Of a DNA stretch of 64,000 bases, positions 10,419 to 18,198 are shown one piece after another; within the stretch, counting starts at the first letter, position 1, and each line of letters opens with the position of its first letter. This stretch comes from an uncultured Atopobiaceae bacterium. Lineage in GTDB: Bacteria; Actinomycetota; Coriobacteriia; Coriobacteriales; Atopobiaceae. The stretch lies in assembly GCA_944321515.1 (NCBI GenBank), contig CALULO010000005.1, positions 142,453 through 206,452 on the forward strand, read 5' to 3'. Made by a program: the position numbers and the translations under genes. Below the pieces are notes generated by a model. That model was given only the letters and a program-made list of their open reading frames with translations. It searched no databases and was not told the DNA's origin.

Positions 10419-11267
10419 CTAGATCTCGGTGGTGCCGAACCAGGTCTGCTTGATGGTGTCCATGGTGCCGTCCTCCTCGATCTGCGCCAGCGCGTCGTTG
10501 AGCGCGGCGGTGAGGCCGGGGTTGTCCTTGGAGACGGCGATGGCGTACTGCTCGCCCGTCGGGATCTCCTCGAGGACCTGCAGGTCGGTGAAGGACTGGG
10601 AGATCATGTTCTGGGCGACCGGGAGGTCGATGACCATGGCGCTGTAGAGGCCGGTCTGGACGCCCATGAGGCCGGCGGTAACGTCAGCCAGCGGCACGCG
10701 CGTGGCGTTGGGGAGGTTCTCCTGAATCCACTCGTCGCCGGTGGTGCCGGTCTGGCAGGCGATCTGCTTGGACGCGTCGTTCAGGGTGTCCACGGTGTCG
10801 GTGGAGCTGGACGCGGTGATGAGGCCCTGGTTGGAGTTCAGGTACGGGTCGGTGAAGTCGACCTGCTCGAGACGGTCGTCGGTGATGGTCATGCCGGCGA
10901 TGGAGATGTCGGCCTTGCCGCCCTGCTGGATCGTGGGCACGAGGGTGTCGAAGGCCTGGTTGGGCAGCCACTCGCAGGTGAGGCCGAGCTTCTCGGCGAG
11001 CGCGTTGGAGAGGTCCACGTCAAAGCCCACGGTGTTGCCGTCGTCGTCGATGTACTCGAAGGGCGCGAAGCCGAGCTCGGCGACGTTGGTGAGGGTGCCC
11101 TCCTTCACGAGGGTGTAGCTGGCCTCGTCGGCGGAGTCGTCGGTGGTGGCGGCGTCGTCGGTGGTGACGTCCGTGGAGGCGTCGTTGCTGGAGCAGCCGG
11201 CGAGAAGGGCCGCGGAGCCCGCGAGGCCGAGCGTGGCAACGAAGGTGCGCCTGTTCATGGTGGTCAT
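10419..11267 (-). CDS. Amino-acid ABC transporter substrate-binding lipoprotein 1
   Basis: The 282-residue family-3 solute-binding protein has an N-terminal NRRTFVATLG segment that resembles a Tat or Sec lipoprotein signal, with lipobox LLAGC near residue 24. An acidic Asp/Thr/Ser linker follows. The conserved core includes GFDVDLSNALAEKLGL, DISIAGMTITDDR and FTDPYLNSNQGL. The ATG at 11267 has GGGAGG upstream; the longer frame adds implausible sequence. It is the middle member of the operon, 109 bp after binding protein 2 and 80 bp before the permease. A GGCGAGAAGAAC-like element directly follows the stop codon. Confidence 0.92.
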   Translation of the reverse strand: MTTMNRRTFVATLGLAGSAALLAGCSSNDASTDVTTDDAATTDDSADEASYTLVKEGTLTNVAELGFAPFEYIDDDGNTVGFDVDLSNALAEKLGLTCEWLPNQAFDTLVPTIQQGGKADISIAGMTITDDRLEQVDFTDPYLNSNQGLITASSSTDTVDTLNDASKQIACQTGTTGDEWIQENLPNATRVPLADVTAGLMGVQTGLYSAMVIDLPVAQNMISQSFTDLQVLEEIPTGEQYAIAVSKDNPGLTAALNDALAQIEEDGTMDTIKQTWFGTTEI

Positions 11268-11375
11268 GTCATTTCCTCCCGTTGTTCTTCCACGCGCCCG
11301 GGGCCGTCCCCCGGGCGCGCGTGGTCGACTGGTTGTCGGGGCCGCCGGGGCCAAGGCCATCCGGCGCCTGGTTGG

Positions 11376-12209
11376 CTAGAGCTCGGTGCCGAACCACTTG
11401 ACCTCGAGCTCGGAGATGGTGCCGTTCTCCTCGAGGGTGGCCAGCGCGCCGTTGATGGCCTCGGTGAGGCCGGGGTTGTCCTTGTTGACGGCGATGCCGT
11501 ACTGCTCGCCGGTGGGGATCTCGATGGCCACCTTGCAGTCGGTGAACGAGTTGGAGCAGAGGTACTGCATCACGGGCAGGTCGGCCACGGCCGCCTGGTA
11601 GAGCCCGGACTGCACGCCGGTGATGGCCACCACGGGGTCGTCCAGGGAGACGACCTCGGCGTTGGGCAGGCTCTCCTCAACCCAGGAGGCGCCGGTGGTG
11701 CCGGCCTGCACCGCGATGCGCGTGCCCTCGGTGTTGAGGCTCTCCTCGGTGACGTCGCCGGCGCTCGTCAGCGTCACGAGGCCCTGGTTGGAGTCCATGT
11801 AGGAGTCGGTGAAGTCCACCTGCTCCGAGCGCTCGTCGGTGATGGTGATGTTGGAGACGCCCACGTCCGCACGGCCGCCCTGCTCAATGAGCGGGAGGAT
11901 GGTGTCGAACTTCATGGCGGGCAGGTACTCGCACTCAAGGCCCAGCTCGTCGGCCACGGCGTTGATGAGGTCGACCTCGAAGCCCTGCGGGTCGGAGGTG
12001 CCCTCCTCCACGAAGTCGAGCGGGGCGTTGGCGAGGTCGGAGGCGACAATCAGCTTGCCGTCCTCCACGAGGGTGTACGCCGCGGTGTCCGCGGAGCTGT
12101 CAGTGGAGGCCTGGGTGCCCGTCTGCCCTCCCCCGCTGCATCCCGAGATAGACACGGCAAGTGCGCAGGCGACGACGAGGCCGCCCGCGATACGGCTGGA
12201 GAGCTTCAT
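11376..12209 (-). CDS. Amino-acid ABC transporter substrate-binding lipoprotein 2
   Basis: The 277-residue family-3 binding protein has signal peptide and lipobox SISGC near residue 24. Its core (GFEVDLINAVADELGLEC, VGVSNITITDERSEQVDFTDSY) is clearly paralogous to the neighbour at 10419. Two binding proteins for one permease suggest an extended or split substrate range. The ATG at 12209 is followed directly by a Lys/Arg-containing signal peptide and has GGAAGGA upstream. About 260 bp, including a terminator, separates it from the glutamine-synthetase-like gene, so it probably has its own promoter. Confidence 0.92.
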   Translation of the reverse strand: MKLSSRIAGGLVVACALAVSISGCSGGGQTGTQASTDSSADTAAYTLVEDGKLIVASDLANAPLDFVEEGTSDPQGFEVDLINAVADELGLECEYLPAMKFDTILPLIEQGGRADVGVSNITITDERSEQVDFTDSYMDSNQGLVTLTSAGDVTEESLNTEGTRIAVQAGTTGASWVEESLPNAEVVSLDDPVVAITGVQSGLYQAAVADLPVMQYLCSNSFTDCKVAIEIPTGEQYGIAVNKDNPGLTEAINGALATLEENGTISELEVKWFGTEL

Positions 12210-12389
12210 GTTAGGGTCCTTCCCCCAGTGCTTCGGCGCGTGGTCACGCCCTTTCCCGACGGAGGGCACGAGGTCTTCCCCGTGTCAAGACGCCACGTTC
12301 GCGTCTCGCCCGTCACCAAGGTTAAAGTTTGGTTCAAGGAGGCTGCACGCAGTCTTGATACACGGTTTCTTAACAAGATTGACACGCAG

Positions 12390-12442
12390 AAACCCGCGGA
12401 CCCTCCCGCCGGCTTGCGCCAGGGCGTGAGGGACCCGCGGGC
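12390..12442 (-). terminator. Terminator of the glutamine-synthetase-like gene
   Basis: CCCGCGGGTCCCTC on the minus strand pairs with GAGGGTCCGCGGG, followed by TTTCTG, about 30 bp after the stop. Confidence 0.8.
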
Positions 12443-12472
12443 GGCAGGTCGCTCAGGTGACGGCAGCAGGTA

Positions 12473-13813
12473 TCAGACCCCGCCGTAGTAGTGCTCGCGC
12501 TCCCAGTCGGTCACGGAGGTGCAGAACCCCTCCCACTCGCGGCGCTTCTCGCGCACGAAGTAGGTGAAGATGTGCTCGCCGAGGACCTCTCGCATGAGCT
12601 CCGAGGACTCGAAGTTGTCGATGGCCTCGCCGAGGGTGCGCGGCAGGCGTCGGATGCCCTTGGCCGTGAGCTCGTGCTCCGGGGCGTCGAAGGTGTCGGA
12701 GGTGCACTCCTCCGGCAGCTCCAGCCCCTCCTCGATGCCCTTGAGGCCGGCGGCGATAGTCACGGCCAGCGCCAGGTAGGGGTTGGCCGTGGGGTCGGGG
12801 CTGCGCAGCTCGATGCGCGTGGCGATGTGCTTGCCCGGCTTGTGCGTGGGGATGCGCACGAGCGCGGAGCGGTTCTTGCGGCCCCAGGTGGCGTAGTTGG
12901 GCACCTCGCCGGTGGAGATGAAGCGCTTGTAGGAGTTGACGGTGGGGTTGGTGACCAGCGAGAACTCGGGGGCGTACTTGAGGATGCCGGCAACGTAGTG
13001 CTGCGCGAGGTCGGAGAGGTGCGCGGGGTGGTAGTCCTTGGGCGCCCAGAAGAGGTTCTCGCCGTCGTGGTTCAGGAGCGACTGGTAGAGGAACATCGCG
13101 GAGCCCGGCGCCGTGGCGATGGGCTTGGGCATGAACGAGGCGAACATCCCCTGCTGCGCGGCCTCCTGCTTGATGACCAGGCGCGCCGTCATGATGTTGT
13201 CGGCGCAGCTCACCGCCTCGGTGAAGCGCAGCTCCACGCCGTTTTGCGAGGGGCCGGCCGCATGGTAGGAGTACTGCACCGGGATGGACATCTTCTCGAG
13301 GGTGAGCGTGGTCTGGCGACGCAGGTCGTTGGCCGTGTCCATCGGCGTGAGGTCAAAGTAGCCGGCGGTGTCCAGCGGCACGGGATCGAGGTCGTTGTCA
13401 AAGTAGAAGTACTCGATCTTGGGCCCCACGTTGGGCACGAAGCCCTGCTCGTCCGCCTTGGTGAAGACGTTGAGCAGGCAGCGGCGCGGGTCACCGTCAA
13501 AGGGCTCGCGGCTCGGGGTGAAGATGTTGCAGAACACGCGAGCCACGCCGGACTCGTGCGGGCGCCACGGCAGCAGCTGGAAGGTCTCCGGGTCGGGGAA
13601 CGCCAGCATGTCCGACTCCTCCAGGGAGACGAAGCCGTCCACCGACGAGCCGTCGAAGCCGATGCCCTCCTCGAAGGCCTCCTCGAGCTCCTCCGGGGAG
13701 ATCGCAAAGGACTTGAGGTTGCCGAGCACGTCGGTGAACCACAGCTGCACGAAGCGAATGTCACGCCCCTCCACGGTGCGTAGGACGAAATCGATGTCTT
13801 TCTCGCTGCTCAT
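12473..13813 (-). CDS. Type I glutamine-synthetase-like protein lacking several canonical metal ligands
   Basis: The 446-residue length and overall order match GSI: the N-terminal beta-grasp domain with FTDVLGNLKSFAI and GFDGSSVDGF (51-61), KIEYFYF (132-138), ADNIMTARLVIK, FMPKP, NRSALVRIP and RIELRSPDPTANPY. Three segments that normally carry metal ligands differ. The usual HHE is YHA (183-185), GQHE is SQNG (189-192), and the GMHxH region is AMFLY (240-244). The usual Glu/His ligands are therefore missing, although nucleotide and Arg motifs remain. It could use another ligand set or substrate, or be a regulatory pseudoenzyme. RBS GGGGAGG precedes the ATG. It lies upstream of an amino-acid ABC operon. 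Confidence 0.85.
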   Translation of the reverse strand: MSSEKDIDFVLRTVEGRDIRFVQLWFTDVLGNLKSFAISPEELEEAFEEGIGFDGSSVDGFVSLEESDMLAFPDPETFQLLPWRPHESGVARVFCNIFTPSREPFDGDPRRCLLNVFTKADEQGFVPNVGPKIEYFYFDNDLDPVPLDTAGYFDLTPMDTANDLRRQTTLTLEKMSIPVQYSYHAAGPSQNGVELRFTEAVSCADNIMTARLVIKQEAAQQGMFASFMPKPIATAPGSAMFLYQSLLNHDGENLFWAPKDYHPAHLSDLAQHYVAGILKYAPEFSLVTNPTVNSYKRFISTGEVPNYATWGRKNRSALVRIPTHKPGKHIATRIELRSPDPTANPYLALAVTIAAGLKGIEEGLELPEECTSDTFDAPEHELTAKGIRRLPRTLGEAIDNFESSELMREVLGEHIFTYFVREKRREWEGFCTSVTDWEREHYYGGV

Positions 13814-14105
13814 ACGGATTCCTCCCCGGTCTTTCGGCTCGGGCGCTCATAGTCCCGGATAGGTTCTCACATGAGTGTTTCGCGCCTGTTTCCGCCTCTG
13901 GAGGCAAGAGAAACGACGGGGTTGCGGGAGACGTATTTGGCGGGGGGCGGGGGCGGGACCGGGTGGCCCGGGTGCACGCCGACGGAGCCGGGCGGCCGCG
14001 CGGGCAACGGAGCGCGCGGACGGACGACCACGCGGCGGCGGGCCTCAGCGCGGCCGGACGGCGGCAGGTTCTTCTCGCCTGAACGCGGCTCGTCCCGCCT
14101 GCCCG

Positions 14106-14333
14106 CTAGCGCTCCGCCCTCTTGCCGAGGGCGCCCTCCGCGCGGCGGAGCATGTCGGATGCGGCCGGGCAGGGGGCGCCGGTGTTGTGGGCCGAGCAGC
14201 TGGACGCGCTGCCGCAGCCCGAGCAGCCGCCCTTCCCGGACCGGAGGAGCGAGCGCACGGCAAGGGCCAGCAGCGCGGCCACAAGGACGAGGATGACAAT
14301 GTCGGCGGGACCCAAGCGATCACTTCCCTGCAT
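14106..14333 (-). CDS. FeoB-associated Cys-rich membrane protein
   Basis: The protein has up to 75 residues: one transmembrane helix (ADIVILVLVAALLALAV) followed by Cys-rich GGCSGCGSASSC and two more Cys. This architecture is known from small proteins linked to FeoB ferrous-iron transporters. The ATG at 14333 has a weak RBS. A TTG at 14315 has AGGGA at better spacing and would give the family-like start (L/M)GPADIVI, so the true protein may be 69 residues. A strong metal box (14360-14375) lies just upstream. FeoB itself is 8 kb away, so this is a separate member of the same system or regulon. Confidence 0.8.
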   Translation of the reverse strand: MQGSDRLGPADIVILVLVAALLALAVRSLLRSGKGGCSGCGSASSCSAHNTGAPCPAASDMLRRAEGALGKRAER

Positions 14334-14359
14334 GTGAGGCGTCGTGCAAAAACTTTGGT

Positions 14360-14375
14360 GTTAACCTGAGGTAAC
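14360..14375. promoter_or_regulatory. Metal box GTTAACCTGAGGTAAC
   Basis: This is a near-palindrome with perfect GTTA/TAAC ends, between the divergent Cys-rich membrane gene and gpmA. It is the best representative of the GTTA-n8-TAAC sites found at several iron-related loci in this window. DtxR/MntR-family binding is inferred. Confidence 0.6.
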
Positions 14376-14465
14376 TATACCCGTTGCGTCATACTATAGA
14401 TGTTCGGCGGCAAACGCCGCACAAACTCCGCATTGGGAGGAACCAAGAGAAGGGACGTGTCTCCA

Positions 14466-15230
14466 ATGAACGACGACCAGACCATGCAGCTTGTCATCGT
14501 CCGCCACGGCGAGTCCGAGTGGAACAAGCTCAACCTCTTCACCGGCTGGACTGACGTCGACCTCACCGACACCGGTCGCGAGGAGGCGCACGCCGGCGGC
14601 AAGGCCCTCAAGGAGGCCGGCTACGACTTCGACGTCTGCTACACCTCGCTGCTCAAGCGCGCCATCCACACGCTCAACTGCGTGCTCGACGAGCTCGACC
14701 GCAACTGGCTGCCCGTCCACAAGGCCTGGCAGCTCAACGAGCGCCACTACGGTGCCCTCCAGGGCCTGAACAAGGCCGACGCCGCCGCCGAGCACGGCGA
14801 GGAGCAGGTCAAGATCTGGCGTCGCTCCTTCGACGTCCAGCCGCCCGCCCTCGAGCCCGGCGACGAGCGCGACCCGCACATGCTCGAGATGTTCCGTGAC
14901 GTCCCCGCTGAGGACCTCCCCTACACCGAGTGCCTCAAGGACACCATCGCCCGCGCCTGGCCGTACTTCGAGCAGGAGATCAAGCCGCAGATGGAGGCCG
15001 GCAAGCGCGTGCTCATCGCCGCTCACGGCAACTCGCTGCGCGCCCTCGTCATGCAGTTCGAGAAGCTGACCCCCGAGCAGATCCTCGAGGTCAACATCCC
15101 GACCGGCGTGCCGTGTGCCTACACCTTCGACAAGGACTGGAACGTCATCGACAAGCACTACATCGGCGACCCCGCCACCATCGAGGCCAAGATCAACGCC
15201 GTCGCCAACCAGGGCAAGGCCAAGAAGTAA
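14466..15230 (+). CDS. gpmA: 2,3-bisphosphoglycerate-dependent phosphoglycerate mutase
   Basis: The 254-residue enzyme interconverts 3- and 2-phosphoglycerate in glycolysis. The phospho-histidine motif RHGESEWN lies near residue 14, with NERHYGALQGLNK in the middle and the second His in AAHGNSLRAL. Length and motifs fit the dimeric/tetrameric dPGM family. The ATG at 14466 is the first that gives a normal N-terminus; AAGGGA lies about 12 nt upstream. A metal box and A/T-rich promoter-like sequence lie in the divergent intergenic region. A compound terminator follows. Confidence 0.97.
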   Translation: MNDDQTMQLVIVRHGESEWNKLNLFTGWTDVDLTDTGREEAHAGGKALKEAGYDFDVCYTSLLKRAIHTLNCVLDELDRNWLPVHKAWQLNERHYGALQGLNKADAAAEHGEEQVKIWRRSFDVQPPALEPGDERDPHMLEMFRDVPAEDLPYTECLKDTIARAWPYFEQEIKPQMEAGKRVLIAAHGNSLRALVMQFEKLTPEQILEVNIPTGVPCAYTFDKDWNVIDKHYIGDPATIEAKINAVANQGKAKK

Positions 15231-15280
15231 GTAGCGCTCGCTCTTAGGCAAGCCGCTCTCGCCCTTGGCGCGAGGGCAAG

Positions 15281-15350
15281 GCCCCCGGGACCCGTACACG
15301 GAAGCGGACTTCGAGAAGCTTCCGACCAGCGGGTGCCGGGGGCTCTTTTT
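15281..15350 (+). terminator. Compound terminator of gpmA with nested conserved hairpin
   Basis: The outer stem GCCCCCGGGACCCG (15281-15294) pairs with CGGGTGCCGGGGGC (15330-15343), followed by TCTTTTT. Nested inside is a second hairpin at 15299-15324 (GGAAGC/GCTTCC) whose loop includes CTTCGAGAA. The same inner element recurs in the terminator at 44798. Confidence 0.88.
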
Positions 15351-15447
15351 GTCGCGCGCGCAGGGGGCTGCCCTTGGCGCGCGGCCCCTCGCGGGGCTGT
15401 CTGACGGAGTCCGAGCGATGACCACGGGGCGGCACGCAGCTCGAAAA

Positions 15448-15820
15448 CGTGAGTTTGAGCGAGCGCCGGCGAGAAGAACGTGACTTGGAGCGAGTTGCCG
15501 GGGCTCAGCTCGCTCGAAGTCACGGTTTGGGAGCTCGGAACGTGACTTTGAGCGAGTTTGCATGTGTCGACTCGCGCAAAGTCACGTTCTTCTCGCCAAA
15601 AGCGTGAGTTCGAGCGAGTTGGCGGGCCTCAACTCGCGCTAAGTCACGGTTCGAAGGTGCAGAGCGTGACTTCGAGTGAGTTTACGAGTACTGGCTCGCT
15701 CAATGTCACGGTTTGGGGGCGCAAAGCGTGACTTTCAGCGAGCTCGTGTGTGTCGACTCGCTCTAAGCCACGTTCTTCTCGCCAGAAGCGTGACTTTGAG
15801 CGAGTCGAGGGATGCGAGTC
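15448..15820. repeat. Palindrome array A, 46-bp units with 62-bp period
   Basis: Five full units start at 15479, 15541, 15603, 15665 and 15727, exactly 62 bp apart. A half unit lies at each end (15448 and 15789). Each unit is an imperfect palindrome whose arms read about CGTGACTTTGAGCGAGT, enclosing a variable loop of 10-14 bp; 16-bp linkers separate units. Two linkers are TTCTTCTCGCC plus a few bases, the dispersed 12-mer. The array lies between the convergent gpmA and ZIP genes. No reading frame or transposase is associated. Confidence 0.92.
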
Positions 15821-15904
15821 GGAGCACGCGGCTCGGGAGGCGGCTCGGGAGGCGGCACGCGGCACGTGCAGAGCGGCAGGACGCAGGGCGCGTGCAAGAC
15901 AAAG

Positions 15905-16055
15905 GCGCCACCTGCCATTGAGGGGGTTGGCAGGTGGCGCGAAGGTTCGCCGTTCGCGACGGGGAGAGGGTCCGCCGCTTCAGGCAGGGTTAAACGCGTT
16001 GCGCCGTTTGGATGCCGACTGAGTGCCGTCTGACGTGGCTTTTCTCGGCGCACTG
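15905..16055 (-). ncRNA. Candidate metal-regulated small RNA
   Basis: On the minus strand a promoter-like A/T-rich region (TTATTCTAA near 16057-16065) overlapped by two metal boxes is followed by about 150 nt without a credible reading frame. It ends in a perfect 13-bp hairpin (15905-15940) and a U-rich CTTTGTCTT. The body holds a C-rich stretch CCCTCTCCCC (near 15958-15968) that could pair with Shine-Dalgarno sequences, as in several iron-responsive sRNAs. No function or transcript is demonstrated. The boxes have no other obvious target. Confidence 0.4.
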
Positions 16056-16064
16056 TTAGAATAA

Positions 16065-16103
16065 GTTAACTTGAGCTAATTTCTATTGTTAGCTCAGGGT
16101 TAC
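16065..16103. promoter_or_regulatory. Two tandem metal boxes
   Basis: GTTAACTTGAGCTAAT (16065-16080) matches GTTAACCTGAGGTAAC at 13 of 16 positions. GTTAGCTCAGGGTTAC (16088-16103) matches at 13 of 16 in reverse orientation. Neither lies upstream of an annotated protein gene; a minus-strand transcript starting near 16055 is the best candidate target. Confidence 0.5.
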
Positions 16104-16171
16104 ACATCTTCTTCACAAACAGGCAAGCCGGGCGCAGGCCCGTCGCGGCGCGCGACGAGCACTCCCACGTC

Positions 16172-16981
16172 CTACCCCAGCGCCACGTCGAGCACCATCA
16201 TCACCACAAAGCCCGCGATGAAGCCGAGCGTGCCTACGTTAGAGTGCTCGCCGAGGTGCGCCTCGGGGATGAGTTCCTCCACCACCACGTAAATCATCGC
16301 CCCTGCGGCAAACGAGAGCAGCCACGGCATGAACGGGGAGATCCAGCCGCTCACCAGCACCACCGCCACGCCGAAGATCGGCTCGACGATGCCGGAGAGG
16401 CTGCCCGCCGCGAAGGCGCGCCGTCGGCTCATGCCCTCGCGCGCGAGCGGCAGGGAGATGGCAGCGCCCTCCGGGAAGTTCTGAAGGCCGATGCCGATCG
16501 CCAGCGCGAACGCCATGCCGAGGTACGCCTCCCCCGCCGCGCCCGCGGTCTGGGCGGCCATCGCGAAGAGCAGGCCAACGGACATCCCCTCGGGGATGTT
16601 GTGCAAGGTCACGGCCGCAACCAGGAGCGTCGTGCGCTTCCAGCTGGTGTGGACCCCCTCGGGCTCGTCGGCGTCCGCGTGCAGGTGCGGCAGGATGGTG
16701 TCGAGCGCCATGAGGAACGCCACGCCCAGCAGGAAGCCGCCCGCGGCCGGGAGCCAACCGGGGACGCCCTGCTCCGCGGCCTGCTCGATCGCGGGGTTGA
16801 GCAGCGACCACACGCTCGCCGCCACCATGACGCCCGCGGCGAAGCCGAGGAAGATGTGGTGCATGAGCTTGCGCTCGCTCCTGAAGAAGAACACGACGGC
16901 AGACCCGGCGGTGGTCATGAGCCACGTGAATCCGCAGCCGAGCGCCGCCCACGAGAGTGCCTGCAAGATGGTGTCGGTCAT
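16172..16981 (-). CDS. ZIP family divalent-metal transporter
   Basis: The 269-residue membrane protein has about eight transmembrane segments. It carries the two ZIP signature helices TLHNIPEGMSVG and LQNFPEGAAISLP, whose His/Asn/Glu residues form the binuclear metal site. A His/Asp-rich loop (HLHADADE) lies between helices III and IV. It is ZupT/GufA-like and imports Zn, Fe or Mn; the substrate cannot be assigned. The ATG at 16981 has AAGGAGG. It is 53 bp downstream of the AraC regulator gene on the same strand, so the two may be co-transcribed. Confidence 0.93.
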   Translation of the reverse strand: MTDTILQALSWAALGCGFTWLMTTAGSAVVFFFRSERKLMHHIFLGFAAGVMVAASVWSLLNPAIEQAAEQGVPGWLPAAGGFLLGVAFLMALDTILPHLHADADEPEGVHTSWKRTTLLVAAVTLHNIPEGMSVGLLFAMAAQTAGAAGEAYLGMAFALAIGIGLQNFPEGAAISLPLAREGMSRRRAFAAGSLSGIVEPIFGVAVVLVSGWISPFMPWLLSFAAGAMIYVVVEELIPEAHLGEHSNVGTLGFIAGFVVMMVLDVALG

Positions 16982-17033
16982 GGTAATGCCTCCTTGGGGT
17001 CACACCCCGTGCCTTGGGCAGTGGCGTCCCATA

Positions 17034-18080
17034 CTACCCGGGAACGCCGCTTCGTTGATGACAGTTTAGTGGGAGCGAGAAGGGCTGCGGACGGTCATCA
17101 CACGCGGCGCCGACCCGCCAGGCGCCCGGCGAGCACCCGAACTCCCGACCGAACGCCGCGACGAAGCTCGACGCCCGCGGGTAGCCCACGGCGCGCGCCA
17201 CCTCACTCACGCTCATCGAGGGCACCTCGAGCATCCGCGCCGCTCGCTCCATGCGCAGGCGCTTGACATAGGCGCCTAGGCTCTCCCCCGTCTCGGCGCG
17301 AAACGCCTCGCACAGCCGCGAGCGGCTCGTGAGCAGGTCGCGCGCGAGGCCGTCGAGCGTCAGGCGTTCATCCAGATGCTGCACGACGTGATGGCGCACG
17401 GCGCGGGCGAGTCGCGCCTGCCCGAGCGTGCCCGACGCCTCCTCGGCCCGCTCGCGCTCGCGGTGCCACACGAGCGCCACCTCCGTCGCACGCGCCACCC
17501 TCTCGACCACGTCACGCCCGTCCGCGATTCCGCCGCCAAAGAGCGGTGTCACGGCACGCATGAGCGGAGCGAGGGCGGCAGCAACCTCCTCCGGGCACGT
17601 TTCGCCCACGCCCTCCATGAGCTCGCGGCCCGCGCGCCCCAGCTCGCCGTCCCAACGGCCGATCCACCCCGGCAACACCGTCATGGAGACGGCCTCCTGC
17701 ACCGATCCGCCCCGCAGCGGGTACGAACGCTCAAGGCGATCCTGTCCGAACACCGCCACCGCTGCCGAGCGTGACGCAGGGGCAAGTGCCTGGCACCCCC
17801 TCCGACCCCGCGTCACGTCGACGGGACAGAGGTCGAGGCTGTCGGGCGAAAGGGCACCGATGCACAGGCCCGGAAGACCATGCTCTACGAAGGGCATGTC
17901 ACGGCGCACGCGCAGGCGATGCGAGATGACCACGCCCATGCCCTCCACGTGATAGACGCACACCGCGCCCGTCGCCGTCTCCCCCGCAACCTCACCCACG
18001 AGGGCGTCGCCGACGCGTCGCAGCTCGATCCCGAACTGCTCGGCCTGCGGCATGTAGAGCTCCTCCAGCGCCTCGGACAC
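17034..18080 (-). CDS. AraC family regulator, divergent from an ABC transporter pair
   Basis: The 348-residue protein has an unassigned ligand-sensing N-terminal region and a C-terminal AraC double helix-turn-helix (about 245-335; LTLDGLARDLLTSRSRLCEAF, then VARAVGYPRASSFVAAFGREFG). The GTG at 18080 was chosen because GGAGGGGAGAC sits directly upstream; the longer frame overlaps the divergent ABC gene. The divergent orientation and the metal box in the shared intergenic region suggest it controls the ABC genes, as YbtA-type regulators do next to siderophore ABC transporters. That parallel is inference. Confidence 0.88.
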   Translation of the reverse strand: MSEALEELYMPQAEQFGIELRRVGDALVGEVAGETATGAVCVYHVEGMGVVISHRLRVRRDMPFVEHGLPGLCIGALSPDSLDLCPVDVTRGRRGCQALAPASRSAAVAVFGQDRLERSYPLRGGSVQEAVSMTVLPGWIGRWDGELGRAGRELMEGVGETCPEEVAAALAPLMRAVTPLFGGGIADGRDVVERVARATEVALVWHRERERAEEASGTLGQARLARAVRHHVVQHLDERLTLDGLARDLLTSRSRLCEAFRAETGESLGAYVKRLRMERAARMLEVPSMSVSEVARAVGYPRASSFVAAFGREFGCSPGAWRVGAACDDRPQPFSLPLNCHQRSGVPG

Positions 18081-18152
18081 GTCTCCCCTCCGCCGTTTTG
18101 AAATCGTCCCAACCTCGCACGCACTCGCGTAAACCGCACCTCCGCATGATAA

Positions 18153-18168
18153 GTTAACCAAAGGTAAC
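18153..18168. promoter_or_regulatory. Metal box upstream of the ABC pair
   Basis: GTTAACCAAAGGTAAC matches the 14360 site at 14 of 16 positions. It lies about 30 bp upstream of the ABC transporter start and 73 bp upstream of the AraC gene. Confidence 0.55.
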
Positions 18169-18198
18169 AAACAAGCGAGAAGAACCTGGGAGGTATCA

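Noticed and set aside
13814..14105. Extra gene between the glutamine-synthetase-like gene and the Cys-rich membrane gene
   Set aside because: Only Arg/Gly/Pro-rich frames without ribosome binding sites; one dispersed 12-mer is the only feature.
15448..15820. CRISPR array
   Set aside because: The regular 62-bp period is suggestive, but the conserved part is a 46-bp palindrome, linkers are short and partly repeated, and no cas genes are present.
15763..16053. 96-codon minus-strand frame over the sRNA candidate
   Set aside because: No RBS, Pro/Arg-rich composition and it spans part of the palindrome array.
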